A stretch of DNA of 64,000 nt from Bacteroidota bacterium (GTDB taxonomy: Bacteria; Bacteroidota; Bacteroidia; Flavobacteriales; Flavobacteriaceae), in contig JAIUNZ010000011.1 of assembly GCA_020161455.1 (NCBI GenBank), positions 51,620 to 115,619 of the forward strand, read 5' to 3'. A program made the position numbers and the translations under genes. Each line of letters begins with the position of its first letter. Within the stretch, counting starts at the first letter, position 1. This document shows, in pieces, positions 36,836 to 45,400 of this stretch. The notes under the pieces are model-generated. The model saw only the letters and a list, made by a program, of their open reading frames with translations. It was not told the origin of the DNA and did not search any database.

Positions 36836-37330
36836 ATGGAAAAATCAAAATTAAATAGCATTGCCATAATTGTGTTAATTGTGTTAAATCTCTGCACTTT
36901 AGGATTTATTTTTTTCAATTCTTCTAAAAATCATCGTCCGCCAATGGACAGAATGAATCCTAAAGATATTATTATCAAAAAATTGCATTTAGATGAAAGT
37001 CAACAAAAGGATTTTACAAAATTAATCGAATGGCATCAAAGTGAAATTCAAAAACATGATAAAGAAATAGTGAATGCCAAAAAAAGCCTTTATGGATTGC
37101 TGACCAATAACGAAATTGATTTGAAGAGTAAAGATAGTTTGATTACTGTAATAAATTTGAATCAGAAACAAATTGAAGAAACACATTTCAAGCATTTTGA
37201 AGACATCAAAAAGCTTTGCAAACCAGAACAATTAGATGATTTTAAAGAATTCTCTAAAGAATTAGGAAGACTTTTTGCACCAAACAAACAACGAAAAGAA
37301 AAGAGAGAATCAGAAAGACCAAAACCTTAA
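36836..37330 (+). CDS. CpxP/Spy-type periplasmic sensor protein
   Basis: A 164-residue protein with an N-terminal membrane anchor (SIAIIVLIVLNLCTLGFIFF) and a helical periplasmic domain: HLDESQQKDFTKLIEWHQSEIQKHDKEIVNAKKSLYGLL resembles the LTxxQ repeats of CpxP/ZraP/Spy. Such proteins sense envelope metals or misfolded proteins and are often encoded beside ECF or Cpx systems. It sits between a possible anti-sigma factor and the MbnP gene, whose ATG follows its stop by one base. Confidence 0.82.
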   Translation: MEKSKLNSIAIIVLIVLNLCTLGFIFFNSSKNHRPPMDRMNPKDIIIKKLHLDESQQKDFTKLIEWHQSEIQKHDKEIVNAKKSLYGLLTNNEIDLKSKDSLITVINLNQKQIEETHFKHFEDIKKLCKPEQLDDFKEFSKELGRLFAPNKQRKEKRESERPKP

Positions 37331-37331
37331 T

Positions 37332-38033
37332 ATGTTTAAAAATTTTGGAACACCGTTATTAATTGTCTTACTATTTTGTTTACATAGTACCGCACAAACT
37401 ACGACTATTCCAATTCGTTTTAAGTTGAAGTTTAATTCAAATGATGTCGTTAAAGGTCAAAACTTTATTAGCAAAAATAACGATACTTTAAGCATTGAAA
37501 CCTTCAAATGTTATCTTTCTAATTTCAAATTAGAATATACCGATAAATCTATTTCTGAAATTAAAAACCATTATTATTTATTAGATAGTGATAGTTTGAA
37601 ATCCTTTCGGATTGAACTTCCAAAAAAAGAAAACAAAACAATTTCTAAAATTACTTTTGCCATCGGAATTGATAGCATCACCAACACTTCTGGAGTTCAA
37701 AATGGAGCATTAGACCCAATTAATGGAATGTATTGGGCATGGCAAAGCGGCTATATCAATTTTAAGATTGAAGGTAAAAGTTCGAGTTGCAAAACTCGAC
37801 TGAATAAATTTCATTTTCATATTGGTGGATATCTTTATCCCAACTATGCCTTAAGAATTATTGAAATTCCAATACATAAATCCCAAAACCCAACTAAAAC
37901 TCTTGATTTAACCATCGACTTAGCAACATTTTTCAATGAAATTCATTTAGAGGAAAATAACTCTATAATGATTCCTGGAAAAGACGCCATGAAGTTGGCG
38001 GATATGAGTCTAAAATTATTTACTGTTGAATGA
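37332..38033 (+). CDS. MbnP-family copper-binding protein
   Basis: A 233-residue exported protein: signal peptide (IVLLFCLHSTAQ), then a beta-rich body with FKCYLSNFKLEYTD, ITFAIGIDSITNTSG, the conserved tryptophan motif MYWAWQSGYINFKIEG, and KFHFHIGG. This is the MbnP family of the methanobactin and related clusters; in its best-studied member a buried Trp is oxidised to kynurenine by the partner MbnH and forms part of a copper site. The next gene is MbnH-like and overlaps its end by four bases. Confidence 0.88.
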   Translation: MFKNFGTPLLIVLLFCLHSTAQTTTIPIRFKLKFNSNDVVKGQNFISKNNDTLSIETFKCYLSNFKLEYTDKSISEIKNHYYLLDSDSLKSFRIELPKKENKTISKITFAIGIDSITNTSGVQNGALDPINGMYWAWQSGYINFKIEGKSSSCKTRLNKFHFHIGGYLYPNYALRIIEIPIHKSQNPTKTLDLTIDLATFFNEIHLEENNSIMIPGKDAMKLADMSLKLFTVE

Positions 38034-39064
38034 AAAAAGTACTATACATAGTGTCGCTAAGTTTTGGAATTGGAATTTTATTTTTTTCTATTTTGGGATT
38101 TACCAATATGGTCTTCACTCCTATTTACTTTGAAGTTCCAAAACATTTTCCAAAACCAGTTTATGATTTTTCCAAAAACCCATTAACCGAAGAAAAATTT
38201 CAGTTGGGCAGAACATTATTTTACGACCCAATTTTATCTCGAGATAACACTATTTCGTGTGCCAGTTGCCATTTGCAAGCTTCTGCTTTCACCCATGTTG
38301 ACCACGATTTAAGTCATGGAATTGATGGTCGAATTGGTACACGCAATTCATTGACATTGCAAAACTTAGCTTGGAGCAAAGATTTTATGTGGGATGGTGG
38401 CATCAATCATTTAGATGTGCAAGCCATTACTCCTATTACACATCAATTGGAAATGGATGAAACACTTCCAAACGTGATTAAAAAACTGCAAGAAAGTCCC
38501 AAATACAATGCGTTATTTACTCAAGCCTTTGGAGATAAAAAAGTAACTTCGGAGCGACTTTTAAAGTCATTTTCACAATTTTTGGTGCAATTAGTAACCG
38601 CAAATTCCAAATACGATAAAGTAATTCGCAAAGAAGAAACCTATACATCACAAGAACAAAATGGTTATACGCTATTTCAAAACAATTGTGCTTCGTGTCA
38701 TACCGAACCTTTATTTACAAGTGATGTTTTTGAAACCAATGGATTGCCCGTTGATGCGTATTTAAAAGATGGCGGAAGAATAAAAATAACCACTTTAAAG
38801 AAAGACAGTTTGCTTTTTAAAGTGCCAACATTGAGGAACATTCAATTTTCGTTTCCCTATATGCACGATGGTCGTTTTAAAACTCTAAACGAAGTGGTAC
38901 TCTTCTACAACACCAATCCAGATGCACAAAAAGCATTGCTCAAAAAGAACAAAAAAAGAATGCAATTAACCGACAACGAGCGTGTTGATTTGATTACTTT
39001 TTTAAAAACCTTATCGGACAAAGAGTTTTTATTCAATCCGCGTTATTCTTTCCCTAGAGAATAA
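38030..39064 (+). CDS. MbnH-type diheme cytochrome c peroxidase
   Basis: A 344-residue exported diheme protein with two haem motifs, CASCH in SCASCHLQASAFTHVDHDLSHG and CASCH in NNCASCHTEPLFTSDVF. The first-domain loop DFMWDGGINHLDVQAITP and MHDGRFKTLNEVVLFYN are MauG/MbnH-like. MbnH performs two-electron oxidation of a Trp in MbnP via a bis-Fe(IV) state, rather than peroxidase chemistry. The four-base overlap with mbnP and the absence of other peroxidase partners make that pairing very likely. Confidence 0.9.
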   Translation: MKKVLYIVSLSFGIGILFFSILGFTNMVFTPIYFEVPKHFPKPVYDFSKNPLTEEKFQLGRTLFYDPILSRDNTISCASCHLQASAFTHVDHDLSHGIDGRIGTRNSLTLQNLAWSKDFMWDGGINHLDVQAITPITHQLEMDETLPNVIKKLQESPKYNALFTQAFGDKKVTSERLLKSFSQFLVQLVTANSKYDKVIRKEETYTSQEQNGYTLFQNNCASCHTEPLFTSDVFETNGLPVDAYLKDGGRIKITTLKKDSLLFKVPTLRNIQFSFPYMHDGRFKTLNEVVLFYNTNPDAQKALLKKNKKRMQLTDNERVDLITFLKTLSDKEFLFNPRYSFPRE

Positions 39065-39136
39065 TTTCTTGATTTTAAAGCCTAAAAGTCATCTCCTAAT
39101 AGTTTAAAGATGTCTCAAAAAATTTGAAGACGTTAA

Positions 39137-39375
39137 AAAAGTCGCCCACCATTTGGACACCGTTCTCCACCAAATGGATTCCGTCCACTTTTTCGTCAGC
39201 ACCGTTCCCCACGGGATGGATTCCGTCCACTTTTTCGTCGGCAACGTCCACTATTTCGTCAGCACCGTTCCCCACGAGATGGATTCCGTTCACTTTTTCG
39301 TCAGCAACGTTCCCCACGGGATGGATTCCGTCCACTTTTTCGTCGGCGCCGTTGCCGAAATGGTGGGCGACTTTT
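39137..39375. repeat. 42-bp tandem array bounded by an 18-bp inverted repeat
   Basis: About five units of period 42 (two 21-base halves), each containing CCGTCCACTTTTTCGTC then CAGCACCGTTCCCCACGGG-like text; one unit carries an extra 21-base half. The array is enclosed by AAAAGTCGCCCACCATTT (39137-39154) and its perfect inverse (39358-39375). A second hairpin, CCATTTGG with CCAAATGG (39149-39156 and 39170-39177), competes with the long one for the same bases. Coding is unlikely. Confidence 0.8.
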
Positions 39376-39478
39376 ATTTTAAATCTAAAAAAGGTGATAA
39401 AATGTTTAAAAACAGTTAAAAAACTGTAAGGCAAATTTGAAATTGAAATGATTTTTTTGGTTATTTTTGAAATATAAA

Positions 39479-39538
39479 GCGAAACAGAGTTTCGCCAATC
39501 TACCCGATTTTGGGTGTATAGGCGAAACTTTGTTTCGG
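39479..39538 (-). repeat. Dispersed palindromic repeat, copy 2
   Basis: GCGAAACAGAGTTTCGC (39479-39495, 7-bp arms) and GCGAAACTTTGTTTCGG (39522-39538) are two hairpins around the core CAATCTACCCGATTTTGG. In reverse complement this matches 17341-17400, including an 18-base identical core. It is the better-preserved copy. Confidence 0.78.
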
Positions 39539-39665
39539 GTATATACTAGTTGACAGAAACCTTTGAGCTACACGAAACGTATAGAAACCGTAAAAACATA
39601 ATTTTATAACAAAAAGTTTACATTATTTAAAATCAATTGTATAACTTTATATAAAAATTAGAGCA

Positions 39666-40214
39666 ATGAAAAAAATAATCTCATTACTACTAATCACTAC
39701 ATTTCTTGCGTGTTGTAACAAAGATGACAACCCAATACCAACTAACCCAGTTAACCAATTACCACCTGCGACCCAAACAGGAGCAAATACTTTTGGTTGC
39801 CTGCTTGATGGAGAAGTATTTAAACCAGGATTAACAAATAATTCATATAATTGTTTTTACCAGTTAGTTGATGGAGAATATTTTTTTGTAGTGGGCGCTA
39901 GTAATCAAAAAAATGGAATTTTAAAATCCATAACAATAGGAACGGAAAAAAAATCAATATCATTAGGAGAAACACTTAACTTATTTGAAAGAATAAACGG
40001 AAATGCATATGGTGCGTATTATAGAGGTAATTCAAACACTGGAACAGATGAGCTACTGTATACTTCTCAAATAAACACAGGCGAATTAAAGATTACAAAA
40101 TTAGATTTTACAAACAATATCGTTTCAGGTACATTTTGGTATGATATTAAAGACAGTCAAAACGTTGTACATCAAGTAAGAGATGGACGATTTGATATGC
40201 AGTTTACACAGTAA
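39666..40214 (+). CDS. Lipoprotein of tandem family, copy 1
   Basis: A 182-residue lipoprotein (signal ending TTFLACCNKDD). After a low-complexity linker (NPIPTNPVNQLPPATQTGAN) comes a beta-type domain with TFGCLLDGEVFKPGLTNNSYNC and, at the C terminus, GELKITKLDFTNNIVSGTFWYD and QVRDGRFDMQFTQ. The last motif resembles a calycin-like domain seen in Bacteroidetes lipoproteins (DUF6252-like). Function unknown. First of three tandem paralogues on a 567-base period. Confidence 0.85.
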   Translation: MKKIISLLLITTFLACCNKDDNPIPTNPVNQLPPATQTGANTFGCLLDGEVFKPGLTNNSYNCFYQLVDGEYFFVVGASNQKNGILKSITIGTEKKSISLGETLNLFERINGNAYGAYYRGNSNTGTDELLYTSQINTGELKITKLDFTNNIVSGTFWYDIKDSQNVVHQVRDGRFDMQFTQ

Positions 40215-40232
40215 CTTTTAAACCATTATATT

Positions 40233-40781
40233 ATGAAACATATAATTACATTTCTATTTATCACAACATTTCTAGCGTGTTGCAATAAAGACGATAACCC
40301 AACACCAACTAATCCAGTTGACCAATTACCACCAGCAACTCAAACAGGCGCAAATACTTTTGGTTGTCTACTTGATGGAGAAGTTTTCAAACCAGGATTA
40401 ACAAACAATTCATATAATTGCTTTTACCAATTGGTTGATGGGGAATATTATTTTTTAGTAACTGCCAACAGAACAAAAAATAATATTTTGAAAGGAATTT
40501 TTGTTGGAACTGAAAAAAAAACAATCTCTCAAGGACAGACTTCAAATCTTTATGAAAGAATAGTAGGTAATGCATACGGTAGTTTATCAAATTTAGATGA
40601 TAATACAGGTATATATCAAATCAATAATACATCGCCTCAAAATACAGGCGAACTAAAAATCACAAAATTAGATTTTACAAACAACATAGTGTCAGGCACT
40701 TTTTATTTTGATGTCAAGGATAATCAAGGCATAATCCATCAAATAAGAGACGGTCGCTTTGATATGCAGTTTACACAGTAA
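40233..40781 (+). CDS. Lipoprotein of tandem family, copy 2
   Basis: A 182-residue paralogue of the preceding gene. N-terminal ~65 residues and C-terminal ~45 residues are nearly identical to copy 1; the central ~60 residues (YYFLVTANRTKNNILKGIF ... YERIVGNAYGSLSNLDDN) diverge. The 18-base spacer before it (CTTTTAAACCATTATATT) recurs before copy 3 and after it. It is probably co-transcribed with its neighbours. Confidence 0.85.
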   Translation: MKHIITFLFITTFLACCNKDDNPTPTNPVDQLPPATQTGANTFGCLLDGEVFKPGLTNNSYNCFYQLVDGEYYFLVTANRTKNNILKGIFVGTEKKTISQGQTSNLYERIVGNAYGSLSNLDDNTGIYQINNTSPQNTGELKITKLDFTNNIVSGTFYFDVKDNQGIIHQIRDGRFDMQFTQ

Positions 40782-40799
40782 CTTTTAAATCAATATATT

Positions 40800-41333
40800 A
40801 TGAAACATATAATTACATTAATATTTATAACAACATTTCTAGTGTGTTGCAATAAAGACGACAACCCAATACCAACTAATCCAGTTGACCAATTACCACC
40901 AGCAACTCAAACAGGTGCAAATACTTTTGGTTGCCTACTTGATGGTCAAGTTTTTAAACCAGGATTAACAAATAACTCACTTGATTGTGTATATCAATTT
41001 ATTGATAATGAATATTATTTTTCTTTACAAGGAAATAAGAGAGATACAAATAATAATATTATTTTGGTAGGATTAAGTACAAAAGCTAAACAAATTGAAC
41101 AAAACAATACATATCAATTATTAGAAAATATAATTGGAAATGCTTATGGAACATATGCTTATGCAACCATTTTTACTTATACGAATCAAATTAATTCAGG
41201 CGAGTTAAAAATTACAAAATTAGATTTTACAAACAATATCGTATCAGGTACATTTTGGTATGATATTAAAGACAGTCAAAACGTTGTACATCAAGTAAGG
41301 GATGGACGCTTTGATATGCAGTTTACACAGTAA
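40800..41333 (+). CDS. Lipoprotein of tandem family, copy 3
   Basis: A 177-residue paralogue, five residues shorter in the central region, which again differs (YFSLQGNKRDTNNNIILVGL ... ENIIGNAYGTYAYATIF). Its C-terminal 40 residues equal those of copy 1 rather than copy 2 (FWYDIKDSQNVVHQVRDGRF), so the copies are mosaics. After its stop the spacer repeats once more and an ATG at 41352 opens only 15 codons: a broken fourth copy. Confidence 0.85.
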   Translation: MKHIITLIFITTFLVCCNKDDNPIPTNPVDQLPPATQTGANTFGCLLDGQVFKPGLTNNSLDCVYQFIDNEYYFSLQGNKRDTNNNIILVGLSTKAKQIEQNNTYQLLENIIGNAYGTYAYATIFTYTNQINSGELKITKLDFTNNIVSGTFWYDIKDSQNVVHQVRDGRFDMQFTQ

Positions 41334-41600
41334 CTTTTAAACCATTATATTATGAATCAATTACGCTTTTTACAAAAAGGGTTGACTGTCTTGTCCTGAA
41401 TTATGTTTACACAAAAGTGTAAAAATATGGAAATAGATTCCGCTAGAAATTATGCGGGTTTAGATTGGGAGATTGCGGTAGTTTTGTTAGATTTGTTTTG
41501 ATAATGATTGTGTGCACGGATTGCAAATCCGAGCTATCGGGTTAAGATTGATTTTTCTTGAAGGTTTAACGGCGTTTCAATAAATAAAAGCAAACCAAAA
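41334..41600. other. Degenerate region after the lipoprotein array
   Basis: The spacer of the tandem array recurs and the ATG at 41352 begins like its paralogues for about a dozen bases, then diverges and stops at codon 16. Beyond it are two perfect hairpins, TTTACAC-AAAA-GTGTAAA (41406-41423) and CGGATT-GCA-AATCCG (41517-41531). The second is the type of small palindrome common in flavobacterial intergenic repeats. No gene is supported. Confidence 0.5.
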
Positions 41601-41638
41601 AAGGAAGCCCTAAAGCTTCCTTGTCTATTATTTTTTTT
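41601..41638. terminator. Bidirectional terminator
   Basis: AAGGAAGC (41601-41608) and GCTTCCTT (41615-41622) form a perfect eight-base stem, with A and T runs outside. It would end the lipoprotein array on the plus strand and the DinB-type gene on the minus strand. Confidence 0.8.
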
Positions 41639-41662
41639 CTTCTTAAAAGTAAAAGTTTCTCC

Positions 41663-42181
41663 TTAAAGATAGCGTTCTTCAAAAACTTTCTGATGATGAT
41701 TTTGATGTCCTATAATAATAAAACCGATGGCTCTTACCGATGCTGGGTTATTGGATGCTGTTCCAATTCGTTTTAATTCATCGTCTGACAACGATTTGAA
41801 AAGCGACAATGTAGCCTGACGAACAACAGCCAATTCTGTCAACAAGGATTGGATGCTCCTACTCGACCCGTTGGCATTATTTGCGTAATCATCTTCATCA
41901 AAACCTGGTAATTCAGTTTTGTCATTTCTAGCTATGCGCAAAGCACGATAGGCAAAAATTCGTTCGGCATCAATGATGTGTTGCAGTATATCTTTTATAG
42001 TCCATTTTCCTTCGGCATACCGATAATCAAATTTATCCATCGGGATATCTTGCACAAATTTTATCAAGCGATGAACCGAAATTTCAAGTTCTTCTACTAA
42101 TGTATATTCATCCGAAACTTGATTAATATAGTTGGCAAAATATGCTGAATGTTCGTTTGGGTTTATGTCTTTTGGTTTCAT
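41663..42181 (-). CDS. DinB-family protein
   Basis: A 172-residue four-helix protein of the DinB/YfiT metal-binding superfamily. WTIKDILQHIIDAERIFAYRALRIARND supplies the first His of the three-His metal site and IIGHQNHHQKVFEERYL the C-terminal pair. In Gram-positive bacteria related proteins are thiol transferases for bacillithiol; that would fit with the YtxJ gene elsewhere in the window but is not proven. It follows ppc on the same strand by 12 bases, so they may be co-transcribed. Confidence 0.85.
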   Translation of the reverse strand: MKPKDINPNEHSAYFANYINQVSDEYTLVEELEISVHRLIKFVQDIPMDKFDYRYAEGKWTIKDILQHIIDAERIFAYRALRIARNDKTELPGFDEDDYANNANGSSRSIQSLLTELAVVRQATLSLFKSLSDDELKRIGTASNNPASVRAIGFIIIGHQNHHQKVFEERYL

Positions 42182-42193
42182 ATAATTTATTTA

Positions 42194-44770
42194 TTAAGCT
42201 GAATTTCTACTGGCATTCGTGTTTCCAAACAACGAACGAACTACTAGTTTTTCATAAATTTCTTTTAATTCTACATCATCAATCTTGCCTCTTCGCAATT
42301 GTGACAATGCATATTGTTGAATGGTTAACAATGGTCGTACAATTTGTTCTCTAATTTGAATAGAAGCTTTTCCATCAGGATAATTATCCATCAATTCTTT
42401 GTGTCCAGCTATTTTCAACAACAAACGTTTGGTTTCTAAAAATTCATCATAAATAATTTGCCAAAACGCGCCAAATTCTTTGTCTTTTTTCATATAAGAT
42501 GTCAATGGGAAAAATGATTTTGCCAACGACATCATGCTGTTTTCCAACAAGGTTTTAAAGAATAGAGAGTTGTCATAAAGCAATTGCACTTCTTCCCAAC
42601 GATTGTTGTCTTCAAAATATTTTAAAGCTGTTCCAACACCATAAAATCCTGGAACATTTTGTTTCATTTGACTCCAAGAACCAACAAACGGTATGGCTCT
42701 CAAATCGGAGAAATTCAATTTATCGTCTGCATTTCTTTTTGCAGGACGACTACCAATATTGGTTTTTGCATAGAAACGCAGTGTACTTATTTGCTCCAAA
42801 TAAGGCACAAACTTGGGATGGTTTTTAAAATCAATGTATTTTTGATATCCCAATTCCGCCAATTTTTGCATGGTTTGCTTTTCGGATACCGTCAAATTGT
42901 TTTCATCTTTATTAAAAATCTCATTGGTTACACCAGCACTTAGCATGTTTTCTAAATTTAATCTACATGAATCTAATGTTCCAAAATTTGAGCTAATGGT
43001 TTGCCCTTGAATGGTTAATTGAATTTCTTGGTTTTCAATGGTTGAACCTAACGATGCATAAAATTTATGTGTTTTTCCACCACCACGAGCTGGCGGTCCG
43101 CCTCTACCGTCAAAGAAAATAACTTTAATTCCGTATTTTCTAGACATGGCTGTAATGGTTTCTTTGGCTTCAAAAATACTCCAGTTTGCCATCAAATAAC
43201 CACCGTCTTTTGTTCCGTCTGAAAAACCAAGCATCACGGTTTGTATATTTTTTCTGCGTTCTAAATGAATTTTATAAACTTCATTTGTATAAAGTTGTTC
43301 CAAAATATGATGTGCTTTTTGCAAATCATCCACCGATTCAAACAAAGGCACCATGTCAACTGTTGGATTTTCCCAACCACAAAGCTGAAACATTGAGAAT
43401 GTTTCCATCACATCCAAAGCACTTTCGTTGTTGCTGATGATGTATCGATTGCAACCCAATTCGCCATTGTTTTCCTGAATGGTTTTTATTGCTAAAATTG
43501 ATTCAAGCGTTAATTTCGTAATTTGATCTTCAAAATTTTCTGGAGCAATCGTACTTCGAACCAAAAGCAAAGCATCAATTTTTGCAGTTTCGTTCAATTC
43601 GTTATAATTTTTTGGAAAACCATTGGTTTGCTGTTCAATTAAATAATTGACAATATCATCAACTACTTTTCCGTGTACTCTGCTGTTCTGACGAATGTCT
43701 AAAGATGCGAAATGGAATCCAAAACTAATCACTTTTTGAATCAAAGCATCTACATAATCTACATACAATGATTGGTGATTGTGAATCAATACTTCTTTAA
43801 TTTTCAATAATTGCGACTTGAATTCATCACAAGTAATGAAGATTTCTCCTTTTGAGTAAAAAACAGAACGATAGAGTTTGTTCTCTAATTCTGATATAAT
43901 GGTTTCAACACCCGTAAACGTTAATTTTCTTCTAAGCTTCCGAACATCAAAATAGTAACACTTCAGAATAGAAGTTCGCAATCTTTCGGCAACTTTCAAG
44001 GTAATTTCGGTAGTTACAAAAGGGTTTCCATCTCTATCACCACCAGGCCAAAATCCTAAACTAATGATTGGGTTTTCGATTATTTTTCCATCATAAAGAT
44101 TTTTTTGCATGTATTGCATCATGTCGCCAATGGTTTGATAAAAAACATTTTCAAGATACCAAATCAAACTTATGGCTTCATCAAAAGGCGATGGTTTTTC
44201 TTTTTTGAAGAATGGCGTTTTTCCCAATTGCGCCAACAATTGTTTTATCTGAACCAAATCATTTTGACGAATAGCTTCCGTTAAATCTGTAATTATTCCA
44301 AGTACTGCACCAGGATAAAATTGGGTTGGATGTGCTGTCAAAACCGTTCGGACTTTAAATTCTTCTAAAAATTGAATTAATTCCTCACGCTTATTTTTAG
44401 CTTCTGTTTTTTCTTTTATATCGCGAAGCGAACCTCTACCTTCTAAGTTATTGATAATCGAGAAAGCAGCATCTTCAATGGCATCAAACAAAACGATTTG
44501 TCGTTCGATATATTGTATGAAACGAAACATCAAATCTACTTTGTCTTTTTCAGTAGCGTTGTCTAAATATTTGTTGGAAAAGAAGTTTATTATTTGTTCG
44601 GGCGACCAATTATTTTTATAACCGTTATCACAAATTTCGGCAAATAACGGCAATAAAACACCAGTGTTATCAATTGCATCAAATGGTAATGTCATAAAGA
44701 CACTATTGTACACCTGATATTTTGATACTACGTTTTGATTGAACCGCTCCATTTTTGGTAAAGTGTACAT
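42194..44770 (-). CDS. ppc: Phosphoenolpyruvate carboxylase
   Basis: An 858-residue enzyme that carboxylates PEP to oxaloacetate, refilling the TCA cycle. Catalytic features: RTVLTAHPTQFYPG (first active-site His), PGGDRDGNPFVT, SLDIRQNSRVHG, VMLGFSDGTKDGGY and the glycine-rich loop FFDGRGGPPARGGGKTH. GSRPAKR lies near the C terminus. Slightly short for the family (883 in E. coli) and with P in place of the usual T-V in the Gly loop, as in other Bacteroidetes enzymes. A second Met at residue 7 could be the start. Confidence 0.96.
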   Translation of the reverse strand: MYTLPKMERFNQNVVSKYQVYNSVFMTLPFDAIDNTGVLLPLFAEICDNGYKNNWSPEQIINFFSNKYLDNATEKDKVDLMFRFIQYIERQIVLFDAIEDAAFSIINNLEGRGSLRDIKEKTEAKNKREELIQFLEEFKVRTVLTAHPTQFYPGAVLGIITDLTEAIRQNDLVQIKQLLAQLGKTPFFKKEKPSPFDEAISLIWYLENVFYQTIGDMMQYMQKNLYDGKIIENPIISLGFWPGGDRDGNPFVTTEITLKVAERLRTSILKCYYFDVRKLRRKLTFTGVETIISELENKLYRSVFYSKGEIFITCDEFKSQLLKIKEVLIHNHQSLYVDYVDALIQKVISFGFHFASLDIRQNSRVHGKVVDDIVNYLIEQQTNGFPKNYNELNETAKIDALLLVRSTIAPENFEDQITKLTLESILAIKTIQENNGELGCNRYIISNNESALDVMETFSMFQLCGWENPTVDMVPLFESVDDLQKAHHILEQLYTNEVYKIHLERRKNIQTVMLGFSDGTKDGGYLMANWSIFEAKETITAMSRKYGIKVIFFDGRGGPPARGGGKTHKFYASLGSTIENQEIQLTIQGQTISSNFGTLDSCRLNLENMLSAGVTNEIFNKDENNLTVSEKQTMQKLAELGYQKYIDFKNHPKFVPYLEQISTLRFYAKTNIGSRPAKRNADDKLNFSDLRAIPFVGSWSQMKQNVPGFYGVGTALKYFEDNNRWEEVQLLYDNSLFFKTLLENSMMSLAKSFFPLTSYMKKDKEFGAFWQIIYDEFLETKRLLLKIAGHKELMDNYPDGKASIQIREQIVRPLLTIQQYALSQLRRGKIDDVELKEIYEKLVVRSLFGNTNASRNSA

Positions 44771-44800
44771 GCTCTTTTTTTGTGTTAAGTTAATAAAAAA

Positions 44801-44826
44801 ACCTCAAGCACAAAACTTGAGGTTAG
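44801..44826 (-). terminator. Terminator of the Lrp-type regulator
   Basis: ACCTCAAG and CTTGAGGT (44801-44808, 44816-44823) pair around CACAAAA; seven T follow on the minus strand. Confidence 0.82.
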
Positions 44827-44847
44827 AATATTTTTGAATACTATTTC

Positions 44848-45330
44848 TTAATCTAGTTCGTGGAAAATAGTGTGCATTAAACGTTTTTTATCATTAATGC
44901 TTTCTTCCAATGAAATCATTGTTTCTGTTCTATAAACACCTTCAATGTCATCAATCATAAAGATTACATCTTTGGCATGTTTAGTGTCTTTAGCTCTAAT
45001 TTTACAGAAAATATTAAACTTACCAGTTGTTACGTGTGCTACTGTTACATAAGGAATGTCATTAATTCGCTCTAGAACAAATTTAGTTTGCGAAGTATTG
45101 TTTAAGAAAACACCAACGTAAGCAATAAACGAATAACCTAATTTTTCATAGTCTAATGACAAAGATGAACCCATAATTATCCCTTGTTCTTCCATCTTTT
45201 TAACACGAACGTGAACTGTTCCTGCTGATATCAATAATTTTTTAGCAACATCTGTAAAAGGAATTCGGGTATTCTCAATCAACATATCCAATATCTGAAG
45301 ATCAATTTCATCTAATCTAAATTTACTCAT
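44848..45330 (-). CDS. Lrp/AsnC-family regulator
   Basis: A 160-residue regulator. The N-terminal helix-turn-helix is LDEIDLQILDMLIENTRIPFTDVAKKLLISAGTVHVRVKKMEEQGII; the C-terminal RAM domain carries FIAYVGVFL and VTVAHVTTGKFNIFCKIRA. Lrp-type proteins form octamers and respond to amino acids. The sequence is of the highly conserved flavobacterial type. Start at 45330 (MSKFRLDEID) preferred over an eight-residue extension rich in lysine. Confidence 0.93.
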   Translation of the reverse strand: MSKFRLDEIDLQILDMLIENTRIPFTDVAKKLLISAGTVHVRVKKMEEQGIIMGSSLSLDYEKLGYSFIAYVGVFLNNTSQTKFVLERINDIPYVTVAHVTTGKFNIFCKIRAKDTKHAKDVIFMIDDIEGVYRTETMISLEESINDKKRLMHTIFHELD

Positions 45331-45400
45331 TTTTTCTTTTTTTTTTTTTATCATGTATTTTTTCGACCTGCAAAATAAAGTATTCTTAACATTAAAATTT

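Larger units (their letters stand above)
39065..39665. other. Intergenic region with 21/42-bp array and dispersed repeat
   Basis: No gene is supported. The interval holds a periodic array (39137-39375) and copy 2 of the 60-base palindromic element (39479-39538). Long frames across the array on both strands lack ATG starts and arise because the period is a multiple of three. Confidence 0.65.

Noticed and set aside
39124-39434. Frames of about 100 codons on both strands across the 42-bp array
   Set aside because: They start with TTG, not ATG, are open in several frames at once because the period is a multiple of three, and show no signal peptide or family pattern.
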